64,000 nt of DNA, from assembly GCA_013368325.1 (NCBI GenBank), contig JAACJK010000173.1, forward strand, positions 248,001 through 312,000, in the 5' to 3' direction. Shown here piece by piece: positions 32,351 through 43,586 of this stretch; position 1 is the stretch's first letter; the number at the start of each line of letters is the position of its first letter. Position numbers and translations under genes: made by a program. Source of the stretch: Ephemerocybe angulata. Lineage: Eukaryota; Basidiomycota; Agaricomycetes; Agaricales; Psathyrellaceae. The notes beneath the pieces were generated by a model. The model made no database searches. It worked only from the letters and a program-made list of their open reading frames with translations, and was not told the origin of the DNA.

Positions 32351-33809
32351 GGATGAGTTCAATCATCGCGGTTCGCTGATAGCTTCGCCCTGTATGTACA
32401 TACAGAGTCGTCGAAGAAGAAGAAGTCCTTGGAGCAGGGATTAGAGCCTGCTCGCCTACTGGGGCAAGTCACAGGTGATAGGTGATACCAGGGTGATACA
32501 ACAGCGCACGAAGGATTGTTTGCAGTTTCTCGCTCACTATGGTTATACCTGTATTCCCGCCGCGAGTGCTGGATAGACCTAGAAGGCTTCAAGAGAGTTG
32601 TAATGCCACTTGCTTACTATCTATTACCCACTTTTTAAAGCCTCTATATCAACTCTATATGCCTCTACATATACTGAGGAATTTACATGAATATAGCCCA
32701 TTGACAGTGGTCCCGTTGAACTCGCAGAGGTGGAAGTGGTACGCGAGCAACAACTGAGGGACCCTGAAGCGGACGAGGCGGACTCTGAAGCAGTCTGACC
32801 GACGCGGACGAAGCGGCTGAGGCGAACGACGCGGACTAGTATCCGTATCGCTTTCTGCAATCAGGGCAGTTTTGGGCCTGATTGTGGTAATTAGCAGCAT
32901 CAGATAAAAGTATTCGTAAAAGTCGAGATACGTACTTCCCCGAGAATATTCAGGATGAGCGAGAATATTCAGACCGTCGTGTGAACGGGCGCCGAACTGG
33001 CCAGCTCCACATGTGATAGCATCGGCACTGGTATTATCTATCTGGTAAGCTTACTATACCCTCGGGTAGGATGGGCGAGAGGTGTGGTGAATCCCGCCAA
33101 CTCGGAGGCGGCAGGCGGCCCCATGCTTGACGTCCATATTCGTTACTACGTCTAATAGCAGGTAAATGAGATGTCACAGCAGGCGCAATTTCAGCAGAAG
33201 GCACCTGTGCACACACACAGGCCTAGCTAGGGAGGGTCTTTCTAGCCATCTCCTCCATTCATTTCTTCGCAATGACCAGCTCCATTAAGAGCCCCACCGA
33301 CAGTTGCTATCATCTAACCGTCACCTTGAGGGGGAGAGGGTCAGCCTTTCTCGAGCCCCACCAATTCATCGTCATGTTGACGTGGGCATGAATTTCATAG
33401 GACTGCACGTTCTACTTCTCCCAGTGTGCTAGATGGGGAGCGAGACGACACACCACTGATATCCGACCATGATGGTCCAGATGGGTGAGATGACAGATGG
33501 GTTCTGACGAGCTATATCTCTCCAGGTTTACGAATAAGTATCTGGTATCGGCACAGTGCAGCAAGTACTTGGACTGCTGCAAGGTCGTTTTCAAGTAGGG
33601 GGGAACGGGCATGATGTTTAGTATCGAGGACAACCCAGCACTAAACGACGCGAAGCACGATATACGGCGGCATCCTACGAGCCAACTTGTCAGCCCATCA
33701 ACAGAAAAGAATTACGTGCCTGGCGAGTATTGCGCCACGCAGATATCTAGAGAAATTTGACACCAGGGGAGGGCCGATAAGCTAACTTGGACGGTAATGA
33801 ACCGTCATG
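32351..33809. other. Gene-poor stretch with a small duplicated fragment
   Basis: About 32868-32940 repeats 33860-33940, covering intron 2 and the exon borders of the small secreted gene next door (GATTGTGGTAATTA and GTCGAGATACGTAC blocks), so a fragment of a second copy existed. 32760-32830 is a low-complexity GCGGAC/GAAGCGG tract. No intact gene seen. Confidence 0.45.
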
Positions 33810-34263
33810 TTAAAATCTTTCCGTGACAAGATGTGCATGAACTTTGGACGGCGATTCACAGGCTCGGGCCTGATTGTGGTAATTAACAGCGTCAGATACG
33901 TAGCCAAAAGTATCCGTAAAAAGTCGAGATACGTACATCCGCTTCTTTCTTGAATTTTTTGCCGCAGATCGAGCAGCTGTACTTTTTGCCGAATGGTAAT
34001 GATCTAGCCTCTAGGCGGCTGGAGAGCTCATCGATGAGGTCGCGCGTTGAGATTTCAGCAAGTTCCTCCATGATTTCTGAACGTCTGAGGAGGCTCTGGA
34101 TTTCGCGGGTGTCACGGGCATCGAATTCCTGTTGAAGCGATAATAGGGCAGTCAGTATACAGTAGGTCAAAATTCAAGATTGTCTTCTCACATTGTAGTG
34201 ACCTTGGACGTATGACGCCAAGGCGACGACGGTAGGAACAAGGACGAGGACGTTGAAGCGCAT
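33810..34263 (-). CDS. Small secreted protein with CxxC zinc-finger-like end
   Basis: Three exons, 34192-34263, 33937-34128, 33810-33869, join in phase to 107 aa. Signal peptide MRFNVLVLVPTVVALASYV followed by QG. The mature part is helical and charged, with the signature STRDLIDELSSRLEAR shared with the small protein at 47.6 kb. It then has a C2H2-like start (YSCSICGKKF); the expected His pair is imperfect (HAH) at the end, so zinc binding is uncertain. Small secreted proteins with similar helical plus zinc-finger layout are common in Agaricomycetes as far as I know, with no assigned function. Confidence 0.65.
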
Positions 34264-35125
34264 GGTGTATAGAATTTAGCGTGGAGTGGGTTGAGACTTG
34301 GTTGAGACGTGCAGTTTAATCCGTGCAGCCGAGGGACCACCGCCGCCATACCCGCAGAATATGTCGCACTCACAGGGCGCTTACGGAGTCCCAGTACGAT
34401 CGGTAAGTTTCGATTTGGGAAACTTACGGTCACGGTTACATCTGTGATGGGGATGAAACGCCCGCCTCTCCCCGACGGGGAGGCCTAACTTGAATGCAGA
34501 GCCCTGGAATAGGGTTCGAAGGGTGGGAATCAAGGGAAGGGAGGGTGAGCAGGGGTGTTTGGGCATTGGGGGCGGGAGGAGGAGTGGTATGTACTTCAAT
34601 GTGTGACACAGACTTTAATAAATAATGTTAAATGGTATTGAAGTCTAAATAGCATGACTAGAAGAATAATTGAGAGTGCTACGTCTCCGTGGTGCTAGTT
34701 CAATACTAGTTGGTAGAAAGGGAAACAGGGGCGGGAAATGCTTGAGATATGCATCGCAATTTCGCCCTAAGTCCCCGCTCCCCCGCTCCCCCGCTCCGCC
34801 AAATCCGCGACCAAGTGGACAGCCAGACGCGGCTGATGTAGAACTGGTTCAAGAGCCTACGTCAAGGGATAGTACTTTCACCCCTGGGTTCCTGTCCCTG
34901 TCCTTCATGTAGTTGACTCTCAAGAAAGACGCCAGCCAAACGCCAGCGCCGTGCCTCGAACCCGCCGCACGACCCCCAGGGTAAACGACGGCAATTCATC
35001 ATACAGACAGGGTGCCAAAATCACCTGTGCATCTGGCTCACCAACACGATCTCTGTAGGGGCCAAGAGGACACTTCCAAAGAACCCATCGCCACCCCTAA
35101 GTATTATGTACGCTTCAGATACCGA
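34264..35125. other. Spacer, no gene recognised
   Basis: Promoter side of the small secreted gene, then non-coding sequence. 34910-35100 resembles about 31190-31420 (CCAGCGCCGTGCCTCGA, ACGGCAATTCAT blocks), part of the same SSZ1-downstream duplication. Confidence 0.4.
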
Positions 35126-35176
35126 CGAAGTGCGTGGCAATGGTAAGGAAAAGAGTTACCATTACCACGCACTTCG
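35126..35176. repeat. Hairpin downstream of SSZ1-like gene
   Basis: Inverted repeat, arms CGAAGTGCGTGG...CCACGCACTTCG with extended pairing through GGTAA/TTACC. Counterpart of the hairpin at 31507-31561. Confidence 0.7.
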
Positions 35177-35377
35177 CAAGTAAATAAGGTACCATCGACA
35201 AAACTAGCCAAGGAGGACCAAGAGGACCGTGACGAAACGCTTCCAAAGAACAATTGCCACATAAGAACATGAAGCAAAGAAGATACTCTCCAGATCTAGA
35301 TTCCACAACGTAGTAGCAGCACATACATACCAACATACATCTACACCTCCTCAAACCACACAAGCGCCTAAGTGCGC

Positions 35378-37327
35378 TCAGGGAGCGGGAACATGCACCC
35401 TCTGCGGCTCACCCGCACCCTCGCCAACCTCCTTAACCTCCACATCAACCTCGCCCTCAATCCCCACGATCATCTGCACCTGCACAACCGCCTTCTTCGC
35501 GCCCTTCGCAGCGATCTGCAACGCACCCAAAAGTATCTCCTTCGAGATAACCTTATGCTTCACCTCCTCCTCCTCTTCCTCTTCCTCCTCATCGTCATCG
35601 TCAATGGGGGTAGTGGGCTCAGCCTTGATCTTCTCGATCCGGATACCCTCCTTCACCTCCCACACCTCGAGGCACACGCGCTTCTCGCCCTCCGCAGGGA
35701 GCGCCACCTCAACCTGCACGATCCTCCTCGTCGGCAACGCCGTCTCCTTCTGCACAACAGGCACAAACACACCCCCAAGCTCCCTCGTCTGCGCATCCAC
35801 ATCCGCATCCTCCGCAACAGGGAAGAGCACCCCCACCGTCCTCGTCGTCGCCTTGACCTTCCTCACCTGCTCCCCCTTCTCCCCCAGAATAACATCGTGG
35901 AGTTCCTTATCCTCCTCCGTCCCCGCAGGCAAGCCAGCGAGCATCGCAGCCTGAATCGCACTACCCCTCGCCAGAATCGTAGTCGGATCCCCAATCCCGC
36001 CCCCCTGCACAATCCCACGCGAAAACGGCGTCACAACCTCGCCCTCCTCAAAGCCCGCGCTGACCTGTACCCTCTCATCCAACCCAGGCAAGCTCCCCGT
36101 ACCGCCCACATACACGATCTCCCCCACCTCCTTGCTGTCCACGCCCGCGGAGGCGAGCAGCTCGACCACCGCAGAGGCGATGGCGCTGTAGACGGGCGCC
36201 GCGACCATGTCGAAGCGCATGCGGTTGATGCTGCCCGTGTAGTCCACACCGTCTTTGAGCGACTCGACGCTGCACGTCGCCGCTCCGGGACTCGCGCTGA
36301 TCGTGCGCTTGGTGTGCTCGATCGCGAGGCGCAGGCGCGCTTCCGCTCTCTGGTCGGCAACGCCGGCGGCGGGCGCCACTTGGAGGGGAATTTTGGTCTT
36401 CTTGGTGAAGTCGGCTGCGAAGTGTTTGATGAGCTTGTCGTCGATGGCGTTGGCGCCTTGCGGGATCGTGCTGCTCGCGATCACGTAGCTCAGGCCCTGA
36501 CGAACGCTGAGGAGGGAGATGCTGGACGAGGTCGCTCCGACGTCCACAACAAGCTGGCTGCGGTCCGCACCGATCTCAGTCCCGTCCGTCCAAGTGCTAT
36601 GGCTCGTGGTAGAAGCGACGGCAGCCACTTCCTCTAGGAGCTGGGTGACGGGGATCCCGGCGTCCTTGGCGGCGGAGGCGAGGGCGGCGCGCTGCGCGGG
36701 GGACATCCACGCGGGCACGGTGAGCACGGCGGCTTCGACTTTTTTGCCGAGGAAGGCCTCCGCGCTTGTGAGGAGGCTTTTGAGGAAGATCGTCGCGGCG
36801 TCGGCGGGCGTCAGCACCCGCGTCGTCTGCACGGGCTCCGAGCGGGGCGTCGCAGCCGGAGTATTAACATTCGACTTGAGAGGGGAGGGAGCCGGCTCGA
36901 GCACGCTGACGCGGTATGCGGGAACGTCGGGCCGATCGGGGTGTTGGATTATGGGCGCAGAGGTGGGGGGAGAGGAGAGGGGCGGGATGGAGGAGTAGGA
37001 GAGCCCGAGGAGGTTGCGGAAGTTGGTGATGGTGTTGGCGCTGTTTTTGACGAGCTGGGCTTTGGCTTGGTTCCCGATGTAGGTTTCTTCGCCGTGGAAG
37101 GAGATGGCGCAGGCGATCTGGCGCTCGCCGTCCTCGTTTGCGATGCACTCGGCGTTGCCGTCCTGCAATCGCATCAGCATCTATCTATCTAGAGATTGGA
37201 CTGTGCGCACCTTTCCGAGGACGGCTATGGATGCATAGCTGTTTCCGAAGTTGATGCCGACGACGGGGGCGAAGGAGTTGAACTCGATGGCCGAGGGCGT
37301 GGACGTGCCTGTCGCTGTTTTCGACAT
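35378..37327 (-). CDS. SSZ1: Atypical Hsp70 of the ribosome-associated complex (Ssz1-like), full length
   Basis: Two exons, 37211-37327 and 35378-37162, 633 aa. The N-terminal ATPase lobe reads VVGINFGNSYASIAVL, ECIANEDGERQIACAISF and NTITNFRNLLG, typical of Ssz1/Pdr13. Later come LVVDVGATSSSISLLS and IVYVGGTGSLPGLDERV. Ssz1 pairs with zuotin at the ribosome exit tunnel and helps Ssb chaperones; it has only a short substrate-binding part. This protein is longer than yeast Ssz1 (538 aa) through a Pro/Ser-rich insert after NLLG and an acidic run (DDDDEEEEEEEEE) near the C-terminus. Start chosen at MSKTATG, shared with the second copy, although the frame stays open further upstream. A near-identical truncated copy lies at 43.5 kb. 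Confidence 0.88.
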
Positions 37328-38560
37328 GTCTATGTGGAGGAGGGAGGTGAGAGCGATGTGCTCAAAAAATCTTGATCGCTGCATGGCCGGCACGTGAGAC
37401 AGGTCAGGTGCCGATCCGGCTGAGCCGTGGCCGACGCCGCCGCCCGTTCGACGAAGGAGCTCCTGGAGGTACGATTCACGAAATTTCAGCATTGTTTCAT
37501 AGGTGTCTCTTCCCACGGCATCCTCCATTATCGGCCCCGGCGCGCAGAGGGACGCCATGTCCTCTGCACGCCGGAGCCGGGGAGGTCTACTACTGACTAC
37601 TGACTACGATACATAGAGGGGATATGGTGACGAGACGTAGGGCATATAGCGAGTACGTGGAGCAGGACGACATGGTGACGGGACGTAGGGGCGACGGAAA
37701 GGATGGTGGGTGGGTGGTAGGTAATTCCCCCCAGGTTATATACAGTAGTATGCGTGCCATGTTTATAGGTAGTCACGCCTATGCAATAAACAAAGGTTCG
37801 GGGATAGCTGCAGGGCGGTGCTGACTGATGTGTGGGCGGGAGTCCATTCTCCCTGTAGTGACGAAACGCGGCTTGGCTCATCCGCCTGAACCTCCCCTCC
37901 CTTCCTTTTTCTATCCCTGGCGCTCAACTGACTGAAGGTAAATTCTAAGGATCTCTAGCTTGCAGTATACACATTCTTTCTCTTCCTCTCAGAAGCCGTT
38001 CCAATGAAGTTTCGTTCACGGACCTTCGAACGCCAAGTCCACGTTCTCACACTAGTCGGCTCGCTGCTTTTAGCGCGGGACAAGTTGGTGAAATCGTCGC
38101 TTTGCTATAGCTATAACTTTATCCCTCTATTGTACCTCAAGCCCATGTAGTCCTATAATTAAAGTCGCATTCGACTACCCAAGAATGCAAAGCAGCTCGG
38201 GGAGGAGCAAGGACTCGGTGTCCAATTGGTGTCGTTAATTGTGGCCGCTCGCTTCGCGCTACCCGCGACCGCAAACCCTCACGGCATGATCCCTGTTCCT
38301 GCAACATCCTGGACCTCCGAGTATTGATGACGAGTCTCAGAGTCAGGCCATACGACGGCAGAATTTATCCTTTCTCTCCACCCACCATTTCCCCCCATCT
38401 TGCTCGGCGGACGTCGATACATTGTGTCTTCGACGTTCTATTCACTTACCTCCCATCGCCACGGCGCCTCGTCACCAACACTCGGCGCAGGACAGTACCA
38501 CATGTAATAAGCTCGACGTCTGAGCTCATGGCACACCGCGTTACATCCACAGCGCTCTAG
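37328..38560. other. SSZ1 5' flank and spacer
   Basis: The first 100 bp resemble the upstream flank of the second SSZ1 copy (AAAAAATCTTGATCGCTGCATG at 45.38 kb, in part). The minus-strand frame stays open to 37558 but without a recognised motif. The rest shows no gene. Confidence 0.45.
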
Positions 38561-40000
38561 GTACGCACGAATATGCTTACCGACAGGTGTTGCTAACAGG
38601 ACGAATTTCTATTGCCTTTGGACAATCTCGAGTCCATCACAACGACCTCCATCGCACCAAATATCTTCTGTCAACACTGCTCGCCGGATGAATTTATGGC
38701 TCACCCGTACGTCGCTCCCCACAACACTGACTGTGCCTACTGACTTCTATAGAGTCGTCGCTCTACCTTGGACAACACGGAAAGAAGCAGTGCCCTCGTC
38801 ATCCGGACCCTCAAGTCATTCGGCAGCGCAGGACTCCAAGTACGTTCTGCGTAAGCGCCGGCTCCCCTTCCTCCACAAAACCATTCACAGCCCTTCACCA
38901 GGGATATTGCTCGCCGGACGCCTTCCTGTTGCGTTTGGGCAATCCCGGCTCCATCTCCGCGTGCGTGGCAGTCTGGCCTGTCTGGTACGTCGCTCGCCTC
39001 CCCTTTCGACGTGTGCGCCGATTCTGATGCGACTCTCAATAGCCGTTGCTCGCCGGACGCATTTCTGTTGCGCCAACCTCCCCTTGCGCACTGGCACGGC
39101 TCTCAGTCTCGTACGTGCCCGCTTCCCCTTTCGACGTGTGCGCCGATTCTGACGTGACTGTGAATAGCCGTTGGTCAGCGGACGCAATTCTGTTGCCTCT
39201 TCGCCTTCACCCCTTCACCTCGAACACGTCACAAGACATCTTCGGGATCACTTCAAGCGCAGGGATACCGAGATTTCATGGGCTGGACTTCGTACGTGAT
39301 TTTCCCCCTTCAGGACGTATCTGACTTCAGGCCCACTCAGAGTCGCCGCTCGTGGGACGCATTTCTGTTGCGTCTTCGCAAATCCGACCCACAAGACCTC
39401 ACGGATATCGGCAAGCATTCGCAGCCTTTACTATCAAAGCACAGCGTATCCGGGGCACTGCTCGCGGGGGCACGATACATCGTTACTTTGCGTTTCGTGA
39501 TGTGAGCATGCCGTTCGATTCAATCAGCCTTTTTTTCATCACTCTCATCGTTATGTTTGCTTTGACATCCTCGCACACCCAAATCGGGCCTAACGGCATC
39601 TCACTCGTCACCGCGCGGGAGCGCGGTGAATTCAATTCATGTACGTTCTCGTCATTTCTCCATCCGACCCGCACCTCTCACGCGTCACACTAATTAGAGC
39701 CTAAGATGAACGGGATTTGCGGAGGTGACGGTATGAAAGTCGTGACTCGTGACATCCGGTGCGCCTCTCTGTACTTTTGTATCAATCAATATCATATCCT
39801 GACCGCTTCACACACAGGCACGGCTCAGAGTCTAAATTCTCGGCCCTCGGGAGTGGCCCCTTTCGGGTAAGCGCACGATACCTCATCATTACGAACACCC
39901 CTCTCATCGCCCTGCCTCGGAAATAGAACTCGACAACATTAATATTTGTACGTAAACAATTCTGTCTGTTTTCTTGGTGTTTCTCACACAAACACGACAG
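38561..40000 (+). other. Intron-dense transcribed-looking tract B
   Basis: At least ten GT-AG candidate introns of about 45-62 nt on the plus strand, most with GTACGT donors: 38707-38752, 38840-38901, 38985-39042, 39111-39167, 39292-39340, 39641-39697, 39759-39817, 39867-39926, 39948-40000, and possibly 38561-38599. Exons between them are about 20-140 bp. Introns at 38985 and 39111 share a 30-bp interior, and the exons after them share a GCTCGCCGGACGC(A/C)TT..TGTTGCG motif, so exon-intron units were duplicated. No long conserved frame was found after joining. It could be a non-coding RNA or a fast-evolving protein. Confidence 0.45.
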
Positions 40001-41860
40001 CATCACTGGCCCATTGCGTGCAACGCCGCCACCACGACCAGCTTGATCAGACATATGTATGTATATTAAAATTTAAGTAGCTCCGCCTGCGTACGTAGCG
40101 TAGTATAAGTCCCGAAGTCCCGTTGAGCCGTTGAGGGCATCCCCGACAGGATTGGGGCCGGGTTTCCGCCAGTTGCCATGTTGCGCGCATTGGTTGAAGC
40201 TACGGGTCCCGGGATGTCGATGGGACACCGTGATGTATTTTAGACTAGATTTAAGGCTCCAAATTGAGCTTAATATACGCAAATTTCGGAGATCAGATGT
40301 TCCTGAGATCGGAATATTGAGTTTTCGTTGAAATAAGCGCCCGTAGCGCTTAAGCATCGGCGAACATTTCCTTGCATCTACATTACTTGGAGTCACTGAA
40401 GAACTTACACAAGGCCAAAAATTGAGCAGCAAGACCTGTTCTACACGCTTAAAAGCACGGCGTCAGCACCAGGATGCCTGGAATATGACTGAGTTTGATT
40501 TGCCAGCACCAGAACACCGGGATTATGACCGAGTTCCGCTGCGCTGCTCTGGGCATTTCTCTGAATGGAGTCTTTGTTCGTATCCAATTTGGAATGTTTA
40601 AGGAAGGTATATTTAGAATCAGGACCCGGTGAGGCTAACGTATGCCTGGTGACGTCGTGACTGCATTGCGGGCATCCGAAAATGCGATTTTGGCCTTGGC
40701 ACGAAGATTGAGCATGCATTCCCGACACGAGTCGGGCATTTAATTGGATGTGAACTGTCAGTATGGCTGCATTACGCACAGGAGATGCTATTCTTAGAGT
40801 GATTTCGTACTTGGATAAAGCTTAAAAGACTCACGTCATCGCTGAATTCGGTACGCACTAGCTAAGCGCCCAGGAACGGATATCACGACTTCCTAGACTA
40901 CACCTCGGTTTCACGCAACTGGAGCATTATACCACAATTATTGACCTCTTTTGAGAACACTTAGAAACTCAAGACGACTTCGAACACAACCCAGCAATAC
41001 CAAAAACTGGAAAGGTTGACCATAATAACCAGCTCTCGCTTCCGTTGTCCACCGCATCGCACACCATGGCTACATTGCTGCATACGTTCGAAACACCATC
41101 TTACGTTGGCTCACACACTAAGAGAAGAACTTACACATTGATCTGACAGCTGTCACTCGGCCCAGAACAAAAAAAATCGAACTCGTTTCTGCAGCTCCGT
41201 TTGAGTGAATGGGAGGAGGATAACACATATTGCGCGAATTCCGAAACTTTGAGAGTCCGGTTGAGGTGGATAGGCTTGTCTTGGCACATTTAAGGTTAAG
41301 AATGCAGAGCGTGCGTTTGCAGGGCCTGTCGCCGTAATGAGTCTCGAGAAAGCTTCGCAGAGTCCGTATGAGTCTATACTCATGAATTTCGCTCAGTACT
41401 CATCAGCCAGTGGTACTCGTAGATCCATATAATATAAGTTACTGTATAATATTGTATACTCCTGTAAGCTGACCCTCCAACCATTGAGAAACGTCCCACC
41501 CATGACCCAAGCTCAGATCTTGGATTGCACGCAACGCCGTCCTCCTCGCCCCATTCCACGGTTCTCTCGTTACAACCCCTCAATCTTAGGTGTGGGCATG
41601 CCTTGGCATGGTTACCCATATCACACGTGATGACGTGCGACAGCTTGAACTGAGCTAACGCAGGCTGGGCCTTGCGAAGCTGGGAAGGTTGGCAGGGAGC
41701 GAATCGGCAGAGAGAGATGTGCACAGAAGTTATTCTGGGACGACGGGAGACTGAGAGAATTGCGTACGCTCACCGGAGTTCATGCTTCCGTGAGCTTGGC
41801 ATGACGGAATGTTTTTACGCTTGGGAGGTTTGAGGTAATGGGAGCGAAGGCATGGGAGAG
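40001..41860. other. Gene-poor stretch
   Basis: Only short frames without motifs on either strand. No repeat, tRNA or transposon features recognised. Confidence 0.4.
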
Positions 41861-41861
41861 G

Positions 41862-41869
41862 TATAAAAG
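41862..41869 (+). promoter_or_regulatory. TATA box of intron-dense tract C
   Basis: TATAAAAG, followed by a pyrimidine-rich leader of about 300 bp with no ATG before 42202. Fits a strong RNA polymerase II core promoter. Confidence 0.6.
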
Positions 41870-41889
41870 GCGGGAAGAAGGAATTACTG

Positions 41890-43586
41890 CATTCTCCTCA
41901 CCGAGACCTTTTCCCCTTCGCTTTCCGCATACTCTTTCTTATTATTTAATCCATTACACTTCTACTCTATTACACATCTACTATATTACATCTCCATCCC
42001 CAGTGCTATCCCTACTGCCATCGTTGTGGCCACCGTCGACGACGAGCTCGAGCGACCGACTTGGCGGCATTTTGATCCCAAGTCCATTTCAGACCCCGCA
42101 CCATATATACCTCCGACCCACCTTTCTCGCTTGCCACGTCCATCCCACCTTTCCCTCCTCACTCTCTAATAGTGCTCAACGTCGTCTATCACGCCGAGCA
42201 CAATGCCTAGGTGAATATTTTATATTCCTACTCGCTCTCTGCGTCGTCGTACTCACCTTTCTCCGCACCTGTCAGACCACCTTGCTCGACGTCGTACAAC
42301 GTCGCCCTCCAAGTCAGTGCACTGCAAATTTTCTATTTCTTATATCTTCTGACGCCTATCCAGCTGTCACCCTCAACCGTCTGCCGTCTGCTATAAGGTG
42401 CGTATTTGGCATCCTGCTCGCCTTCGTCGTCGTCGTTTCAACCATCCTCCTCACTGTCCAGGACCTCGACTACGTCGCCTGGCATTGGCAGTGTCCCCGG
42501 GTGAGTCGAGCACACCGTCCTTTGTGCTGTCGCCGTCGCTGACCCATTTCTCGCTTCACATAGTCGACTCCCACCGTGCTCGAAGGCCCACCAACCCCGC
42601 ACCACCAGCACGAACACTGGGTACGTCCCCCTCTCATTGCCATTCCCCAGAAACTTACCTGTCACCCGTAGAGAGCCCCTGGCCGCCGTCACGACCCGAA
42701 GGTGAGTTTACAATTTTTTATTGACCCCAGACTCCAGCCCTGACTCCCGAGCTAGACCATGTCAGTCCAACCGCCAACGCCGTCGCATCCACCAACTCCA
42801 CGCTGTACGTCGAGCAACCGGCGAATACCCACATGTTCGTTGTGAAGCTCCGGTCGCCGTCGCACACAGTGCACTCGGAGAAAAGGCAAGTCTATTCCAT
42901 TCGTGTTAATACATGTGTTCTATGTACTGACATACCTCTCCAGCTAAACCGTATCCCAGCCACCGCCATCGTCTACGTGCACGGTCTGTCGTCAATTGAT
43001 CTTCGGGCGTCGTTTTTGGACTGGATCAATAGTGTTCGGTAAGTAACGTTTCGAGTGGATGATGGGATGTGCGCTGACTTGCTCTCCTCATCAGATAGTC
43101 GAGGGCCGTGGGTCGATGGCGACGACTGCCGCAATGCAGCAAATGGAGTGGTCAGTTCGGGGTGTGGGATGTTCTTGCGCACGGTCGTCGGTCGTTGGCC
43201 GTCGATGCGATCGGCCCAAGGCTCCGGTGAGTGCGACTTTATTCGGATGTCGGGGCGCGTACTCATACGTTTCGGTCACAGCGGACGTCGCTGTGTTGTC
43301 CTCTCGTCGTCGGCCGTCGTTCTAGAGTGGAGTCCTGTTCTGGTGAGTGTGCTTTCGCGTAGCCAATGAGGCGTACACTCACTTGTTTCTATCAGACCAT
43401 TAGGTCTCGTGAGCCGTCGACTGCGGCGAATGGAGTGGTGGAGTTTGGCGCGGGGCTGCGTGCCGATGGTTCTCGCGCATCGCAATGTGTCGTAGGCGTT
43501 GAATAGGCGATGGCGATGGTACATAGTCTCGGTGAGTGGTGCTATGCTCAGAGGAAGGGGCGTGTACTCACCCGTGTTGGTCGTAG
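41890..43586 (+). other. Intron-dense transcribed-looking tract C
   Basis: Downstream of the TATA box, about eleven plus-strand candidate introns of 51-65 nt: 42211-42275, 42313-42363, 42398-42461, 42501-42563, 42621-42671, 42702-42755, 42886-42943 (GC-AG), 43039-43094, 43227-43281, 43343-43395, 43532-43586. Exons are 6-140 bp. After joining, two of three frames stay open across exons 2-7 but neither has an upstream ATG in frame; the first ATG (42202) gives only about 26 codons. Several introns contain a TACTCAC-like motif before the acceptor. The tract ends where the truncated SSZ1 copy begins on the other strand. Likely a non-coding or eroded gene. Confidence 0.5.

Noticed and set aside
35372..36637. 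421-codon plus-strand open frame
   Set aside because: It lies antisense to the SSZ1-like gene, has Arg/His/Pro-rich composition typical of a shadow frame, and shows no domain.
37328..37558. Longer N-terminus for the SSZ1-like protein
   Set aside because: The frame stays open upstream, but the second copy diverges there and the Ssz1 family starts near MSKTATG; the extension was left out.
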